DNA of 64,000 nt from Enterobacter hormaechei subsp. hoffmannii (GCF_001729745.1 NZ_CP017186.1:1674001-1738000), one strand, 5' to 3'. Positions 32,088 through 43,293 are shown, counted from the first letter of the stretch. Notes: generated by a model from the sequence alone, not told the origin. Numbers and translations are program-made.

Positions 32088-32108
32088 GTAAGACCTGCCG
32101 GGATTTAG

Positions 32109-32136
32109 TTGCAAATTTTTCAACATTTTATACACT
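32109..32136 (+). promoter_or_regulatory. Likely acpP promoter
   Basis: TTGCAA, 16-bp spacer, TACACT, about 45 bases upstream of the acpP start. A separate strong promoter fits the very high level of ACP in enterobacteria. A TCGC-gaaa-GCGA mini-hairpin (32147-32158) sits in the leader. Confidence 0.6.
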
Positions 32137-32181
32137 ACGAAAACCATCGCGAAAGCGAGTTTTGATAGGAAATTTAAGAGT

Positions 32182-32418
32182 ATGAGCACTATCGAAGAAC
32201 GCGTTAAGAAAATTATCGGCGAACAGCTGGGCGTTAAGCAGGAAGAAGTTGTGAACTCCGCTTCCTTTGTTGAAGACCTGGGCGCAGATTCTCTTGACAC
32301 CGTTGAGCTGGTAATGGCTCTGGAAGAAGAGTTTGATACTGAGATTCCGGACGAAGAAGCTGAGAAAATCACCACCGTTCAGGCTGCCATTGATTACATC
32401 AACGGTCACCAGGCGTAA
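32182..32418 (+). CDS. acpP: Acyl carrier protein
   Basis: A 78-residue acidic four-helix protein, the carrier of all fatty acid intermediates. The phosphopantetheine serine lies in [10 protein letters not shown] (Ser37 counting Met1). The sequence is the enterobacterial ACP apparently without changes. The start [11 protein letters not shown] is preceded by GGAAATTTAAGAGT. It has its own promoter and a terminator-like hairpin before fabF. Confidence 0.98.
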   Translation: MSTIEERVKKIIGEQLGVKQEEVVNSASFVEDLGADSLDTVELVMALEEEFDTEIPDEEAEKITTVQAAIDYINGHQA

Positions 32419-32430
32419 GTGAACATCTCC

Positions 32431-33751
<1,321 letters not shown>

Positions 33752-33775
33752 GTCTGGTTAGTCGCTGACAATAAT

Positions 33776-33801
33776 AAAGGTCCGCTTGCCGGGCCTTTTT
33801 T
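33776..33801 (+). terminator. Rho-independent terminator of fabF
   Basis: AAAGGTCCG pairs with CGGGCCTTT (one G-T pair) around a short loop, then TTTTTT-rich sequence follows, 25-50 bases beyond the fabF stop. Confidence 0.85.
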
Positions 33802-33871
33802 ATTAGGTGATATCCCCTTGTCCGGCTAACCACATCCTGCCAGACTGAGCCTCCATGCATAAGGAGCCACT

Positions 33872-34681
33872 ATGTTTTTAATTAATGGCCTTGAGCAAGA
33901 AATGCTGCCGGCAAGCGACAGGGCGACCCAGTTTGGCGATGGCTGTTTCACGACCGCGCGTATTCTCGACGGTGGCGTGTGCCTGCTCGGGGCCCATATC
34001 CTTCGTTTACAAAAAGCCTGCGAAGCATTACTGATCCCCTTTTCGCAGTGGGACATTCTTGAAAGTGAAATGCGTCGGCTGGCGTCAGAGAAAGCAAGCG
34101 GCGTCCTGAAAGTCATTATCAGCCGCGGCAGCGGTGGTCGGGGCTATAGCGGTTCTGCCTGCCAGCATCCTGCGCGGATCCTTTCCGTTTCAGATTATCC
34201 TTCCCATTACGCGCACTGGCGTGAAGAGGGCGTAGTCCTGGCGCTTAGCCCGGTACGTCTGGGGCGAAACCCGATGCTCGCTGGCATAAAACATCTAAAC
34301 CGTCTTGAACAGGTGCTTATTCGTACTCATCTTGAGCAGACGGAGGCCGGGGAGGCGCTGGTTCTTGACAGCGAAGGGTACATTACGGAATGCTGTGCGG
34401 CTAATTTACTCTGGCGGAAGGGCAGTGACGTATTCACGCCTTCGCTGGAGCAGGCCGGAGTCAACGGCATTATGCGGCAATTTTGTTTGCAACAGCTGGC
34501 ACGCGCAGGCTTTCGCGTTGTCGAAGTTAACGCTAAGGAAGAGGCGCTGCTGGCTGCCGAAGAAGTTGTTATCTGCAATGCGCTGATGCCTGTTGTCCCC
34601 GTTCGCGCTTATGACCGCAAGTGCTGGTCATCCCGCGAGCTGTTCCAGTTTCTGGCCCCGTTATGTGAGCAAACCAGGTAG
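33872..34681 (+). CDS. pabC: Aminodeoxychorismate lyase
   Basis: A 269-residue PLP enzyme (fold type IV) that releases pyruvate from aminodeoxychorismate to give p-aminobenzoate for folate. The PLP lysine lies in [15 protein letters not shown] (about 140), and the pyruvate-lyase segment [15 protein letters not shown] is conserved. AAGGAGCCACT precedes the ATG. First gene of the pabC-mltG-tmk-holB-ycfH cluster; mltG begins two bases after its stop. Confidence 0.94.
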   Translation: MFLINGLEQEMLPASDRATQFGDGCFTTARILDGGVCLLGAHILRLQKACEALLIPFSQWDILESEMRRLASEKASGVLKVIISRGSGGRGYSGSACQHPARILSVSDYPSHYAHWREEGVVLALSPVRLGRNPMLAGIKHLNRLEQVLIRTHLEQTEAGEALVLDSEGYITECCAANLLWRKGSDVFTPSLEQAGVNGIMRQFCLQQLARAGFRVVEVNAKEEALLAAEEVVICNALMPVVPVRAYDRKCWSSRELFQFLAPLCEQTR

Positions 34682-34683
34682 TC

Positions 34684-35706
34684 ATGAAGAAAATGTTACG
34701 CTTTGTCCTCCTTCTTATCGTTGCGTTCGGAATCGCTGGCGGAGCGGGAGTGTGGAAAGTCCGTCAGCTGGCTGAAAGTCAGATCCTGATTAAAGACGAG
34801 ACGATTTTTACCCTGAAAGCGGGGACCGGGCGGCAGGCGCTTGGTCAGCAGCTGTATGACGACAAAATTATCAATCGCCCACGCGTATTCCAGTGGCTGC
34901 TGCGTATTGAGCCGGACCTGTCCCACTTCAAGGCCGGTACCTATCGTTTCACCCCTGGCATGACCGTGCGCGAGATGCTGAAACTGCTGGAGAGTGGTAA
35001 AGAAGCCCAGTTTCCATTGCGTTTTGTGGAAGGTATGCGTCTGAGCGATTATCTCAGGCAACTGCGTGACGCGCCGTACATCAAGCATACGCTGAAAGAT
35101 GACCGCTACCAGACCGTGGCAGACGCCTTAAAATTCGAACATCCCGAGTGGGTGGAAGGCTGGTTCTGGCCCGATACGTGGATGTATACGGCAGGCACGA
35201 CGGATGTGGCAATTCTGAAGCGCGCGCACAACAAAATGGTCGCGGCGGTAGACGCTGCGTGGAAAGGGCGATCAGAGGGGCTGCCTTATAAAGATCAAAA
35301 CCAGTTCATGACGATGGCCTCGATCATCGAGAAAGAGACGGCCGTTGCTGCCGAACGTGACCAGGTTGCCTCGGTGTTTATTAACCGTCTGCGCATCGGC
35401 ATGCGTTTGCAAACCGATCCTACCGTCATCTACGGGATGGGCGAAAACTACAACGGCAGGATTTCCAGAAAAGATCTGGAAACGCCAACGGCGTATAATA
35501 CCTACGTGATTAGCGGCCTGCCGCCTGGACCGATTGCGACGCCGAGTGAAGCATCATTGAAGGCCGCCGCGCACCCGGCCAAAACGCCGTATCTCTATTT
35601 TGTGGCTGACGGAAAAGGGGGGCATACGTTCAATACCAACCTGGCCAGTCACAATCGCTCCGTTCAGGACTATCTGAAGGCACTTAAGGAAAAAAATGCG
35701 CAGTAA
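34684..35706 (+). CDS. mltG: Endolytic murein transglycosylase MltG
   Basis: A 340-residue inner-membrane protein (YceG) with one N-terminal membrane segment ([20 protein letters not shown]) and a periplasmic LysM-like plus YceG catalytic domain. It cuts nascent glycan strands and so helps set their length. The catalytic glutamate lies in [10 protein letters not shown] (about 218), and [20 protein letters not shown] is the family signature. It overlaps tmk by 11 bases. Confidence 0.94.
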   Translation: MKKMLRFVLLLIVAFGIAGGAGVWKVRQLAESQILIKDETIFTLKAGTGRQALGQQLYDDKIINRPRVFQWLLRIEPDLSHFKAGTYRFTPGMTVREMLKLLESGKEAQFPLRFVEGMRLSDYLRQLRDAPYIKHTLKDDRYQTVADALKFEHPEWVEGWFWPDTWMYTAGTTDVAILKRAHNKMVAAVDAAWKGRSEGLPYKDQNQFMTMASIIEKETAVAAERDQVASVFINRLRIGMRLQTDPTVIYGMGENYNGRISRKDLETPTAYNTYVISGLPPGPIATPSEASLKAAAHPAKTPYLYFVADGKGGHTFNTNLASHNRSVQDYLKALKEKNAQ

Positions 35707-36337
35707 ATACATTGTCATTGAGGGACTCGAAGGGGCGGGCAAAACCACCGCCCGTAACGTGGTGGTGGATACGCTGAAATCGCTTGGCGTCGCCGACATG
35801 GTCTTCACCCGCGAGCCGGGCGGTACGCAGCTGGCGGAAAAACTGCGCAGCCTGGTTCTGGATATCAAATCCGTTGGCGATGAAGTTATTACCGACAAAG
35901 CGGAAGTGCTGATGTTCTATGCGGCGCGCGTTCAGCTGGTGGAGACGGTGATCAAACCCGCTCTGGCAGAAGGCAAATGGGTGATTGGCGATCGCCACGA
36001 TCTCTCAACCCAGGCGTATCAGGGCGGTGGCCGGGGTATCGATCAGGCCATGCTGGCTACGCTTCGCGACGCGGTTCTGGGCGATTTCCGTCCTGACCTG
36101 ACGCTGTATCTGGACGTGACCCCTGAGGTGGGCCTGAAGCGCGCCCGTGCCCGCGGCGAACTGGACCGCATCGAACAGGAGTCTTTTGATTTCTTTAACC
36201 GCACCCGTGCGCGTTATCTTGAACTGGCCGGGCAGGACAAGACCATTCGTACCATCGATGCGACGCAATCCCTTGAAGACGTTACATGTGATATTCAGCA
36301 GACCGTTACGCAGTGGCTACAGGAGCAGCAGGCATGA
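35696..36337 (+). CDS. tmk: Thymidylate kinase
   Basis: A 213-residue kinase converting dTMP to dTDP. The P-loop is [10 protein letters not shown]. The DR(H/Y) motif is [16 protein letters not shown]. The lid (about 145-160) contains the basic residues of the E. coli-type enzyme ([14 protein letters not shown]). The start lies inside the end of mltG (11 bases), and its own end overlaps the start of holB by 4 bases, so translation of three genes is coupled. Confidence 0.95.
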   Translation: MRSKYIVIEGLEGAGKTTARNVVVDTLKSLGVADMVFTREPGGTQLAEKLRSLVLDIKSVGDEVITDKAEVLMFYAARVQLVETVIKPALAEGKWVIGDRHDLSTQAYQGGGRGIDQAMLATLRDAVLGDFRPDLTLYLDVTPEVGLKRARARGELDRIEQESFDFFNRTRARYLELAGQDKTIRTIDATQSLEDVTCDIQQTVTQWLQEQQA

Positions 36338-37338
36338 AATGGTATCCATGGTTGCGCCCACACTTTGAACAGCTGATCGGCAGCTATCAGGTTGGTCGGG
36401 GGCATCATGCGTTACTGATCCAGGCGCTGCCGGGAATGGGTGATGATGCGTTGATTTACGCCATCACCCGCTTTCTGATGTGCCAACAGCCGGAAGGACA
36501 TAAAAGCTGCGGTAAATGCCGGGGTTGCCAGCTCATGCAGGCGGGCACGCATCCTGACTATTACACCCTCGAACCTGAGAAGGGCAAAAATACGCTCGGT
36601 ATCGACGCGGTGCGTGAGGTCAGTGAGAAACTGTACGAATATGCGCGTCTGGGGGGGGCGAAAGTGGTGTGGCTGAAAGATGCCGCGCTGCTCACGGAAG
36701 CCGCAGCCAACGCGCTGTTAAAAACCCTGGAAGAGCCGCCAGAAAACACCTGGTTTTTCCTCTCCTGCCGCGAGCCGGAACGCTTGCTGGCGACGCTGCG
36801 CAGTCGCTGCCGTCTTCACCACCTTGCTGTCCCTCAGGAATCCTGGGCACTCGCCTGGCTTGAGCGGGAAGTGACGGTGTCACAAGACGCGGCGCTCTCA
36901 GCGTTGCGCCTGTGCAGCGGTGCGCCTGCGGCTGCGCTGGCCTTATTACAGCCCGAAGTGTGGTCCCAGCGTGAAACGCTGTGTCGTGCGGTTGAATCAG
37001 CCCTCGACATCCATGACTGGCTGAGCGTGCTGCCAGCGCTGAACAGCGATCAGGCTCCGGAACGGCTGCACTGGCTGGCCGCGCTGCTGCTGGATGCGCT
37101 CAAAATTCAGCAGGGGGCTACGCTTCTGACTAACCCTGACGTGTGGGCGCTGGTCACCACGCTGGCGAATCGCCTGTCAGGGCAGTCGCTGCACGCTATC
37201 CTTCATGATATCTGCCAGAGTCGTGAACAACTTTTGACGGTAACCGGTCTCAATCGCGAGCTTTTACTGACCGACCAGTTACTGCGTATTGAACACTACC
37301 TGCAACCGGGCGTCATACCGCCGGTTTCCCACCTCTGA
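36334..37338 (+). CDS. holB: DNA polymerase III subunit delta'
   Basis: A 334-residue clamp-loader subunit. The zinc module is present as [18 protein letters not shown]. The AAA+ region has a degenerate P-loop ([11 protein letters not shown]), as expected for the inactive ATPase subunit, the sensor-1 stretch [17 protein letters not shown] and the SRC motif in LRSRCRL. The start [11 protein letters not shown] at 36334 overlaps the tmk stop (ATGA); a seven-codon longer frame is rejected. Confidence 0.95.
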   Translation: MKWYPWLRPHFEQLIGSYQVGRGHHALLIQALPGMGDDALIYAITRFLMCQQPEGHKSCGKCRGCQLMQAGTHPDYYTLEPEKGKNTLGIDAVREVSEKLYEYARLGGAKVVWLKDAALLTEAAANALLKTLEEPPENTWFFLSCREPERLLATLRSRCRLHHLAVPQESWALAWLEREVTVSQDAALSALRLCSGAPAAALALLQPEVWSQRETLCRAVESALDIHDWLSVLPALNSDQAPERLHWLAALLLDALKIQQGATLLTNPDVWALVTTLANRLSGQSLHAILHDICQSREQLLTVTGLNRELLLTDQLLRIEHYLQPGVIPPVSHL

Positions 37339-37348
37339 GAGAGACATT

Positions 37349-38143
37349 ATGTTTTTAGTCGACTCACACTGCCATCTCGATGGCCTGGATTATCAATCCC
37401 TGCATAAAAATGTAGACGACGTGCTGGCGAAAGCCGCCGCGCGCGATGTGAAATTTTGCCTGGCCGTGGCGACCACGTTGCCGGGTTACCGCTCCATGCG
37501 TGAATTGGTAGGCGAGCGCGATAATGTCGTCTTCTCCTGCGGCGTGCATCCGCTGAATCAGGATGAAGCGTACGACGTTGAGGATTTACGCCGTCTTGCC
37601 GCAGAAGAGGGCGTAGTGGCGATGGGCGAGACCGGCCTGGACTATTTCTACACTCCGGAAACGAAACCTCGCCAGCAGGAATCCTTCCGTAACCATATCC
37701 GCATTGGCCGGGAACTGAATAAGCCGGTTATCGTTCACACCCGAGATGCGCGCGCCGACACGCTGGGTATCCTGCGGGAAGAAAAGGTGACGGATTGCGG
37801 TGGCGTACTACACTGTTTCACAGAAGACAGAGAAACGGCGGGTAAGCTGCTTGATTTGGGCTTTTATATCTCGTTCTCGGGGATTGTCACGTTCCGTAAT
37901 GCTGAGCAACTGCGTGATGCGGCGCGCTATGTTCCGCTGGATCGTATTCTGGTGGAAACCGATTCCCCGTACCTGGCGCCGGTGCCTCATCGTGGCAAAG
38001 AGAACCAGCCAGCGATGACCCGGGATGTCGCTGAGTATATGGCCGTTCTGAAAGGTGTCAGTATTGAAGAACTGGCTCGCGTGACAACGGAAAACTTCGC
38101 CAGCCTGTTCCATATTGACCCCGCCCGCCTGCAATCTGTCTGA
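37349..38143 (+). CDS. ycfH: TatD-family metal-dependent hydrolase YcfH
   Basis: A 264-residue TIM-barrel metallohydrolase of the TatD DNase family. Metal ligands are visible in VDSHCHLDG, MGETGLDYFY, VIVHTRDA, LHCFTEDRE and VETDSPYLAP. The physiological substrate is uncertain; TatD relatives have 3'-5' exonuclease activity. The start at 37349 follows GAGAGACATT; a longer frame overlapping holB is rejected. Last gene of its cluster; a hairpin terminator follows 50 bases downstream. Confidence 0.92.
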   Translation: MFLVDSHCHLDGLDYQSLHKNVDDVLAKAAARDVKFCLAVATTLPGYRSMRELVGERDNVVFSCGVHPLNQDEAYDVEDLRRLAAEEGVVAMGETGLDYFYTPETKPRQQESFRNHIRIGRELNKPVIVHTRDARADTLGILREEKVTDCGGVLHCFTEDRETAGKLLDLGFYISFSGIVTFRNAEQLRDAARYVPLDRILVETDSPYLAPVPHRGKENQPAMTRDVAEYMAVLKGVSIEELARVTTENFASLFHIDPARLQSV

Positions 38144-38192
38144 TACACCTGTTATTTTTAGGCTCGTAATTAATAAGTAAAGCGAGTAAAGT

Positions 38193-38226
38193 TCACCGCC
38201 TCATTCGGGGCGGTGATGGCGTTTTT
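38193..38226 (+). terminator. Terminator after ycfH
   Basis: TCACCGCC with GGCGGTGA around an eight-base loop, followed by TGGCGTTTTTA. It lies 50 bases past the ycfH stop and upstream of the ptsG promoter. The T-run is displaced by six bases, so efficiency may be moderate. Confidence 0.65.
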
Positions 38227-38288
38227 AGACACATCCAGACATGCTTTATGTAAATATCTGCAAGTTTTTTGGCCGTCTTGAACTGAAA

Positions 38289-38304
38289 CGTGATAGCCGT
38301 CAAA
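38289..38304 (+). promoter_or_regulatory. CRP site of ptsG
   Basis: CGTGA-TAGCCG-TCAAA matches 8 of 10 defined positions of TGTGA-N6-TCACA. Its centre is about 40 bases before the expected ptsG transcription start, the same position as in E. coli, where cAMP-CRP activates ptsG. Confidence 0.75.
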
Positions 38305-38319
38305 CAAACTCAGAGGGAA

Positions 38320-38344
38320 TTATTTTACTCTGTGTAATAAATAA
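38320..38344 (+). promoter_or_regulatory. Mlc operator and ptsG promoter core
   Basis: The AT-rich sequence TTATTTTACTCTGTGTAATA plus five further bases is the E. coli ptsG Mlc operator, apparently unchanged. It includes the -10 region (TACTCT). Mlc leaves this site when it is captured by dephosphorylated PtsG during glucose uptake. Confidence 0.8.
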
Positions 38345-38419
38345 AGGGCGCTTAGATGTCCTGTCCACGGCGCGGTACTCCCCCCGGGCCAATGCGTGAA
38401 AACGTAAAAAAAAGCACAA

Positions 38420-38445
38420 ATACTCAGGAGCACTCTCAATTATGT
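38420..38445 (+). promoter_or_regulatory. SgrS pairing region and ribosome site of ptsG
   Basis: TACTCAGGAGCACTCTCAAT followed by T and the ATG is conserved as in E. coli, where the small RNA SgrS pairs with ACTCAGGAGCACTCTC to block translation and trigger RNase E decay during glucose-phosphate stress. Conservation of the whole target, not only AGGAG, implies the same control here. Confidence 0.8.
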
Positions 38446-39875
38446 TTAAGAATGCATTTGCTAACCTGCAAAAGGTCGGTAAATCGCTGATGCTGCCAGT
38501 ATCCGTACTGCCTATCGCAGGTATCCTGCTGGGTGTCGGTTCTGCAAACTTCAGCTGGCTGCCAGCCGTAGTTTCCCACGTGATGGCCGAAGCAGGCGGT
38601 TCTGTTTTTGCTAACATGCCGCTGATCTTCGCTATCGGTGTTGCTCTGGGCTTCACCAATAACGACGGTGTTTCCGCTCTGGCGTCCGTTGTTGCTTACG
38701 GCATCATGGTGAAAACCATGGCTGTGGTTGCGCCGCTGGTACTGCATTTACCTGCTGAAGAGATTGCCGCTAAGCACCTGGCGGACACCGGTGTTCTCGG
38801 TGGTATCATCTCCGGTGCGATTGCAGCGTATATGTTTAACCGCTTCTATCGCATCAAGCTGCCTGAGTATCTGGGCTTCTTCGCGGGTAAACGTTTTGTG
38901 CCGATCATTTCTGGTCTGGCCGCGATTTTCACCGGTGTGGTCCTGTCCTTCATCTGGCCACCAATCGGTACGGCAATCCAGACCTTCTCTCAGTGGGCAG
39001 CTTACCAGAACCCGGTTGTGGCGTTCGGTATCTACGGCTTCATTGAGCGCTGCCTGGTACCATTTGGTCTGCACCACATCTGGAACGTTCCATTCCAGAT
39101 GCAGATTGGTGAATACACCAACGCAGCAGGTCAGGTGTTCCACGGCGACATCCCACGCTACATGGCGGGCGACCCAACGGCAGGTAAACTGTCTGGTGGC
39201 TTCCTGTTCAAAATGTACGGTCTGCCGGCCGCTGCAATTGCTATCTGGCACTCTGCTAAACCAGAGAACCGTGCAAAAGTGGGCGGTATCATGATCTCCG
39301 CAGCGCTGACCTCGTTCCTGACCGGTATCACCGAGCCGATCGAGTTCTCCTTCATGTTCGTTGCGCCGATCCTGTACATCATCCACGCGGTACTGGCAGG
39401 TCTGGCATTCCCAATCTGTATCCTGCTGGGTATGCGTGACGGTACGTCCTTCTCTCACGGCCTGATCGACTTCATCGTTCTGTCCGGTAACAGCAGCAAG
39501 CTGTGGCTGTTCCCTATCGTGGGTGCGGGCTACGCAGTGGTGTACTACACCGTCTTCCGCGTGCTGATCAAAGCACTGGACCTGAAAACGCCGGGTCGTG
39601 AAGATGCAACGGAAGACAGCAAAGCCGGTGTGACCAGCGAAATGGCACCTGCTCTGGTTGCTGCTTTCGGCGGTAAAGAGAACATCACTAACCTGGACGC
39701 GTGTATCACTCGTCTGCGTGTGAGCGTTGCCGACGTTGCGAAAGTCGACCAGCCGGGTCTGAAAAAACTGGGCGCAGCAGGCGTCGTTGTTGCAGGTTCT
39801 GGTGTTCAGGCAATCTTCGGAACGAAATCCGATAACCTGAAAACCGAAATGGATGAGTACATCCGCAACAACTAA
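38442..39875 (+). CDS. ptsG: PTS glucose-specific EIICB component
   Basis: A 477-residue glucose transporter that phosphorylates its substrate during import. The EIIC membrane domain spans about residues 1-380, with [12 protein letters not shown] as the conserved substrate-site motif. A short linker joins it to the EIIB domain, whose phosphorylated cysteine is in [13 protein letters not shown] (Cys421 in E. coli numbering). Length and sequence equal E. coli PtsG. Transcription control by CRP and Mlc, and post-transcriptional control by SgrS, are supported by the sites upstream. A strong terminator follows. Confidence 0.97.
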   Translation: MFKNAFANLQKVGKSLMLPVSVLPIAGILLGVGSANFSWLPAVVSHVMAEAGGSVFANMPLIFAIGVALGFTNNDGVSALASVVAYGIMVKTMAVVAPLVLHLPAEEIAAKHLADTGVLGGIISGAIAAYMFNRFYRIKLPEYLGFFAGKRFVPIISGLAAIFTGVVLSFIWPPIGTAIQTFSQWAAYQNPVVAFGIYGFIERCLVPFGLHHIWNVPFQMQIGEYTNAAGQVFHGDIPRYMAGDPTAGKLSGGFLFKMYGLPAAAIAIWHSAKPENRAKVGGIMISAALTSFLTGITEPIEFSFMFVAPILYIIHAVLAGLAFPICILLGMRDGTSFSHGLIDFIVLSGNSSKLWLFPIVGAGYAVVYYTVFRVLIKALDLKTPGREDATEDSKAGVTSEMAPALVAAFGGKENITNLDACITRLRVSVADVAKVDQPGLKKLGAAGVVVAGSGVQAIFGTKSDNLKTEMDEYIRNN

Positions 39876-39894
39876 GCTGTGATCTGGGGAGACT

Positions 39895-39920
39895 AAGGCA
39901 GCCGATTGGCTGCCTTTTTT
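39895..39920 (+). terminator. Rho-independent terminator of ptsG
   Basis: AAGGCAGCC-gatt-GGCTGCCTT followed by TTTT ends the ptsG message 20 bases after its stop codon. Confidence 0.92.
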
Positions 39921-39936
39921 ATTATTGCGGTTTGTG

Positions 39937-40007
39937 GTGCCGGGTGGCGGCTGCGCCTAACCCGGCCTACGTGATGGGTAGGCCCGGTAAGCGCAGCGCC
40001 ACCGGGC
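39937..40007. repeat. REP pair (BIME) between ptsG and fhuE
   Basis: Two inverted arms, GTGCCGGGTGGCGG...CCCGGCCTAC (39937-39970) and GTAGGCCCGGTAAGCG...CACCGGGC (39978-40007), belong to the same family as 26748-26818. Like that copy it separates convergent genes. Confidence 0.9.
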
Positions 40008-40014
40008 TTAATAC

Positions 40015-42207
40015 TCAGAAATCGTAGCTCGCGCTCACCGAAACGTTCAGTGGCGCGCCATACACTACATACGATCCGACGTAGTCGTAATACTCTTTGT
40101 CGAACAGGTTGTTGACGTTAGCCTGAACAGCAAAGTCTTTGGTGACCTGATAGCGACTGAACAGGTTCACCAGCCCATAGCTGCCTTGCTCCGCGCGGGA
40201 ACGTCCTGCCGGACCGCCTTCCACGTCCGTCCACACTTTGTTCTGCCAGTTTACGCCACCGCCCACGGTCAGTTCCGGCAGCATTGGCAGTTGATAACGG
40301 GTGAACAGCTTCATGGTTGTGCGCGGCTGATCGGAGCTGACGGCGTTGCCATTCTTATCTTCTGCAATGTAACGCGTCGCGCCAAAGGTCAGCTGCCAGT
40401 TATCGGTCAGTGCACCGTTGAGCTCAAACTCGACCCCTTTGCTGACCACCCCGTCCAGCGATTCATAAATCGACTCACCGCTCGGCATGTAGGTATACGT
40501 GTTGCTGGCCACGTTATCCTGCTCAATGCGGAAAATCGCCAACGAGGTGGTGAGGCGGGTATTAAACCAGTCTGCCTTCACCCCGGCTTCGTAGCTTTTA
40601 CCCGTGGTAGGGTCGAGATAACGTCCACTGGCATTGCGCTTATCCTGCGGCTGGAAGATAGAGGTATAGCTGACGTAGGTCGACCAGTCCTCATTGATGT
40701 CATACACCAGGCCGGCATACGGCGTGACATCATCTTTGGTGCTTTCCAGACGTGTATTCGGCGAACCAGCGGGGTTATAGCGAATGTTGTATTGGGTGTA
40801 ACGCGCCCCCAGGATCAGATGCAACGGATCGGCGAGTGAGAAACGCGCAGAGGAATAGGCTGAAGACTGGCGAATATCATCCTTGCTGTAGAGTTTCCAC
40901 GGCGTCCACTGCGGATCGGCAATGTTCCCGTTCCAGTTCTTAAAGTTGCCGACATCAACCATGCCGTATACTGCATCCGGCATGGTGTTGTCGTAATGGT
41001 TACGCTGACGGCTAAAGCTGCCGCCGAACATCATCTCGTGCTGACGGCCAAAGAGATCGAAGCCGCCGCGCAGGAAGGCATCGACCGCATCCTGTTTGCG
41101 TTCCCCGCGGTTCCAGCCGCCGTAACCCACCAGGCCAGCGCCGGTCTCTTTATCCGGATAACCGGACATATACATCAGCTTAGAGTCAAAGTTGGTTTCA
41201 GCATGCATGCCGTTGATGTGCGCTTCCCAGCCATTATCGAAACGCTGGGTCAGGTTAGCGAAGATGCGGGTGCTGTCTTTATCTGAATAGGCCCAGTCAG
41301 GCGCGACGGTCTGGCTGCGATTGTAGTTGGTCTTACTTCCGTCGCTGTACCAGGTCGGCAGCCCGCCCCAGGTTGGGTCGGCGGTATGGCTTTCCTGATA
41401 CTCATACCCTACAGAGAGGGTCGTGCTGTCGGTAACATCTGCATCCATCACGCCGTAGAGGAATTTCTTCCGGTAGTGGTAGTTATCCACGAAGCTGTCG
41501 TTGTCCTGATAACCCGTGATCAGACGACCCCGTACCTTACCTGATTCCACCAGCGGCGCCTGGAGATCCAGCACGTAACGCTGCTTGTCCCAGCTGCCGT
41601 AGCTGGCGGAAACGTTGCCTTTAAATTCCTGGCTGTCCGCATGCTTGCGCACCATATTAACGTACGCCGCCGGGTTGCCCGTCCCGGACATCAGGCCTGT
41701 GGCGCCGCGGACCACTTCAATGCGGTCATAAATTGCGGTATCGGCGGCGGTATCACCAAAGTTCCACACTTCACTGATGGACGTTGGAAGGTCGTCATAG
41801 GCGTAGTTGCTGACGAAAAATCCGCGTGAGTAAAATACGGTACGATCGCTGTCCTGCACCTGCGCCGTGATGCCCGTGGTGTTCGTCAGCACCTGGCCGA
41901 TGGATTGCAGATTCTGGTCAGCCATACGTTGTTGGCTGATAACGCTGACGGACTGTGGGATGTCGCGGGGAACCAGCAACAGTTTGGTGCCGGTGGTGGT
42001 GGTTTTTACGCTGTAATCCTGATCCTGGCTGGCAGAAAGATCCTGTGTGTTATCAAAACCCCCATCAACGACGACGGTATCTTCGGCTGTTGAAGCAGCG
42101 AAAGCGGTGGTTGGCGTCAATGCCATAGCAATGCAGGCGGCCAGCAACGAAGGTGTTGCGGCAGGCTGACGTTGCCCATCCCTGGTGTGATTAATGAAAG
42201 ACATCAT
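40015..42207 (-). CDS. fhuE: TonB-dependent siderophore receptor, FhuE-like
   Basis: A 730-residue outer-membrane receptor. A signal peptide ends around AFAAS. A TonB-box-like EDTVVVDGG, the plug domain (RDIPQSVSVISQQRM, EVVRGATGLMSGTGNP) and a 22-strand barrel ending in ...SVSASYDF follow. E. coli FhuE takes up coprogen and rhodotorulic acid; position between ptsG and hinT is the same. Identity is clearly lower than for neighbouring genes, chiefly in the outer loops, so the ligand range may differ. The start is at 42207, five bases after AAGGG; a second ATG follows directly, and a TTG lies one codon before. Confidence 0.88.
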   Translation of the reverse strand: MMSFINHTRDGQRQPAATPSLLAACIAMALTPTTAFAASTAEDTVVVDGGFDNTQDLSASQDQDYSVKTTTTGTKLLLVPRDIPQSVSVISQQRMADQNLQSIGQVLTNTTGITAQVQDSDRTVFYSRGFFVSNYAYDDLPTSISEVWNFGDTAADTAIYDRIEVVRGATGLMSGTGNPAAYVNMVRKHADSQEFKGNVSASYGSWDKQRYVLDLQAPLVESGKVRGRLITGYQDNDSFVDNYHYRKKFLYGVMDADVTDSTTLSVGYEYQESHTADPTWGGLPTWYSDGSKTNYNRSQTVAPDWAYSDKDSTRIFANLTQRFDNGWEAHINGMHAETNFDSKLMYMSGYPDKETGAGLVGYGGWNRGERKQDAVDAFLRGGFDLFGRQHEMMFGGSFSRQRNHYDNTMPDAVYGMVDVGNFKNWNGNIADPQWTPWKLYSKDDIRQSSAYSSARFSLADPLHLILGARYTQYNIRYNPAGSPNTRLESTKDDVTPYAGLVYDINEDWSTYVSYTSIFQPQDKRNASGRYLDPTTGKSYEAGVKADWFNTRLTTSLAIFRIEQDNVASNTYTYMPSGESIYESLDGVVSKGVEFELNGALTDNWQLTFGATRYIAEDKNGNAVSSDQPRTTMKLFTRYQLPMLPELTVGGGVNWQNKVWTDVEGGPAGRSRAEQGSYGLVNLFSRYQVTKDFAVQANVNNLFDKEYYDYVGSYVVYGAPLNVSVSASYDF

Positions 42208-42291
42208 CAAACCCTTAGTGAATGGTGAAGGTAGTGCGCGACAGTCCCGCTAGCACGGGCTGACGTCGTTTTCTATGTTAAAAATGCGCAT

Positions 42292-42319
42292 GAAAATGCA
42301 AATGCGAAATATACGCATT
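42292..42319 (-). promoter_or_regulatory. Candidate Fur site upstream of fhuE
   Basis: GAAAATGCAAATGCGAAAT (42292-42310) has 10 of 19 matches to the Fur box, in three imperfect hexamers. An overlapping perfect inverted repeat AATGCG-N7-CGCATT (42301-42319) follows. Iron control of this receptor is expected from the family; the match alone is weak. Position is 85-110 bases before the start codon. Confidence 0.4.
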
Positions 42320-42557
42320 GTGATTAACGCTGTAAACAGATGTTTCGGGATGAACTGAAATCAGGTTTCAGAAAAGAAATGTCCTAAAGCGATGCCTCTT
42401 CAGCCAGATGGGCGATAATCAGGAAAGAAATCACGGGAGAAGGTTGAAAGGACAGGAGAAACTCGCTCATACTCTTGTGTTGTGTCACACAGTAAAACAG
42501 ACAATGTGTGTTAACAACGGACGCACGACGCCAGATTAAACTTAAAAGGAAAAGGTC

Positions 42558-42917
42558 ATGGCTGAAGAAACGATTTTCAGTAAAATTATCCGCCGCGAAA
42601 TTCCGTCGGATATTGTCTATCAGGATGAACTGGTCACGGCTTTCCGCGACATTTCTCCCCAGGCGCCGACGCACATCCTTATTATTCCCAATATTCTGAT
42701 TCCGACCGTCAATGACGTTAAAACCGAGCATGAAGTTGCGCTGGGCCGTATGCTTACGGTGGCCGCGAAAATTGCTGAGCAGGAAGGGATTGCTGAAGAT
42801 GGATACCGTTTGATCATGAACTGTAATCGCCATGGCGGCCAGGAAGTCTATCATATTCATATGCATCTTCTGGGTGGACGTCCACTGGGACCGATGCTGG
42901 CACATAAAGGTCTTTAA
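42558..42917 (+). CDS. hinT: Purine nucleoside phosphoramidase HinT
   Basis: A 119-residue HIT-family hydrolase acting on adenosine-5'-phosphoramidates. The histidine triad [11 protein letters not shown] is intact. The sequence matches E. coli HinT (YcfF) over the full length. AAAGGAAAAGG precedes the ATG. It leads a tight rightward cluster: ycfL starts one base after its stop codon. Confidence 0.95.
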   Translation: MAEETIFSKIIRREIPSDIVYQDELVTAFRDISPQAPTHILIIPNILIPTVNDVKTEHEVALGRMLTVAAKIAEQEGIAEDGYRLIMNCNRHGGQEVYHIHMHLLGGRPLGPMLAHKGL

Positions 42918-42918
42918 T

Positions 42919-43293
42919 ATGTTAACTGGGCGTATTGCAGCGCTGATCGTGACGCTGGTTATGGTTGGGTGCAGCGCGCGTCCCGCCATCCCGGTCAGTG
43001 AAGAACAGACGCTGGTGATGGAGTCCTCAGTGCTTGCTGCGGGCATCACGGCGGAAAATCCTTCGTTGACCATAAGCGAAATTCAGTCTTCTGCCTCCTC
43101 TACGCTCTATAACGAAAGGCAAGAGCCAGTGACGGTGCATTATCGCTTCTACTGGTATGACGTGAGAGGTCTTGAGATGCACCCGCTTGAGGCGCCGCGT
43201 AGCGTGACGGTCCCGGCAAGATCGTCGGTCACGCTCTACGGCAGCGCCAGCTATCTGGGTGCACATAAGGTGAGACTTTATCTTTATTTGTAA
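42919..43293 (+). CDS. ycfL: YcfL lipoprotein
   Basis: A 124-residue predicted lipoprotein. The signal peptide MLTGRIAALIVTLVMVGC has its lipobox at VMVGC. The C-terminal half (SSTLYNERQEPVTVHYRFYW..., ending VRLYLYL) is strongly conserved with E. coli YcfL, a DUF1425 protein of unknown function, whereas the signal peptide has drifted. The ATG at 42919 overlaps no other frame; one base separates it from the hinT stop. Next to lpoB, it may have an envelope role, but this is inference. Confidence 0.9.
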   Translation: MLTGRIAALIVTLVMVGCSARPAIPVSEEQTLVMESSVLAAGITAENPSLTISEIQSSASSTLYNERQEPVTVHYRFYWYDVRGLEMHPLEAPRSVTVPARSSVTLYGSASYLGAHKVRLYLYL

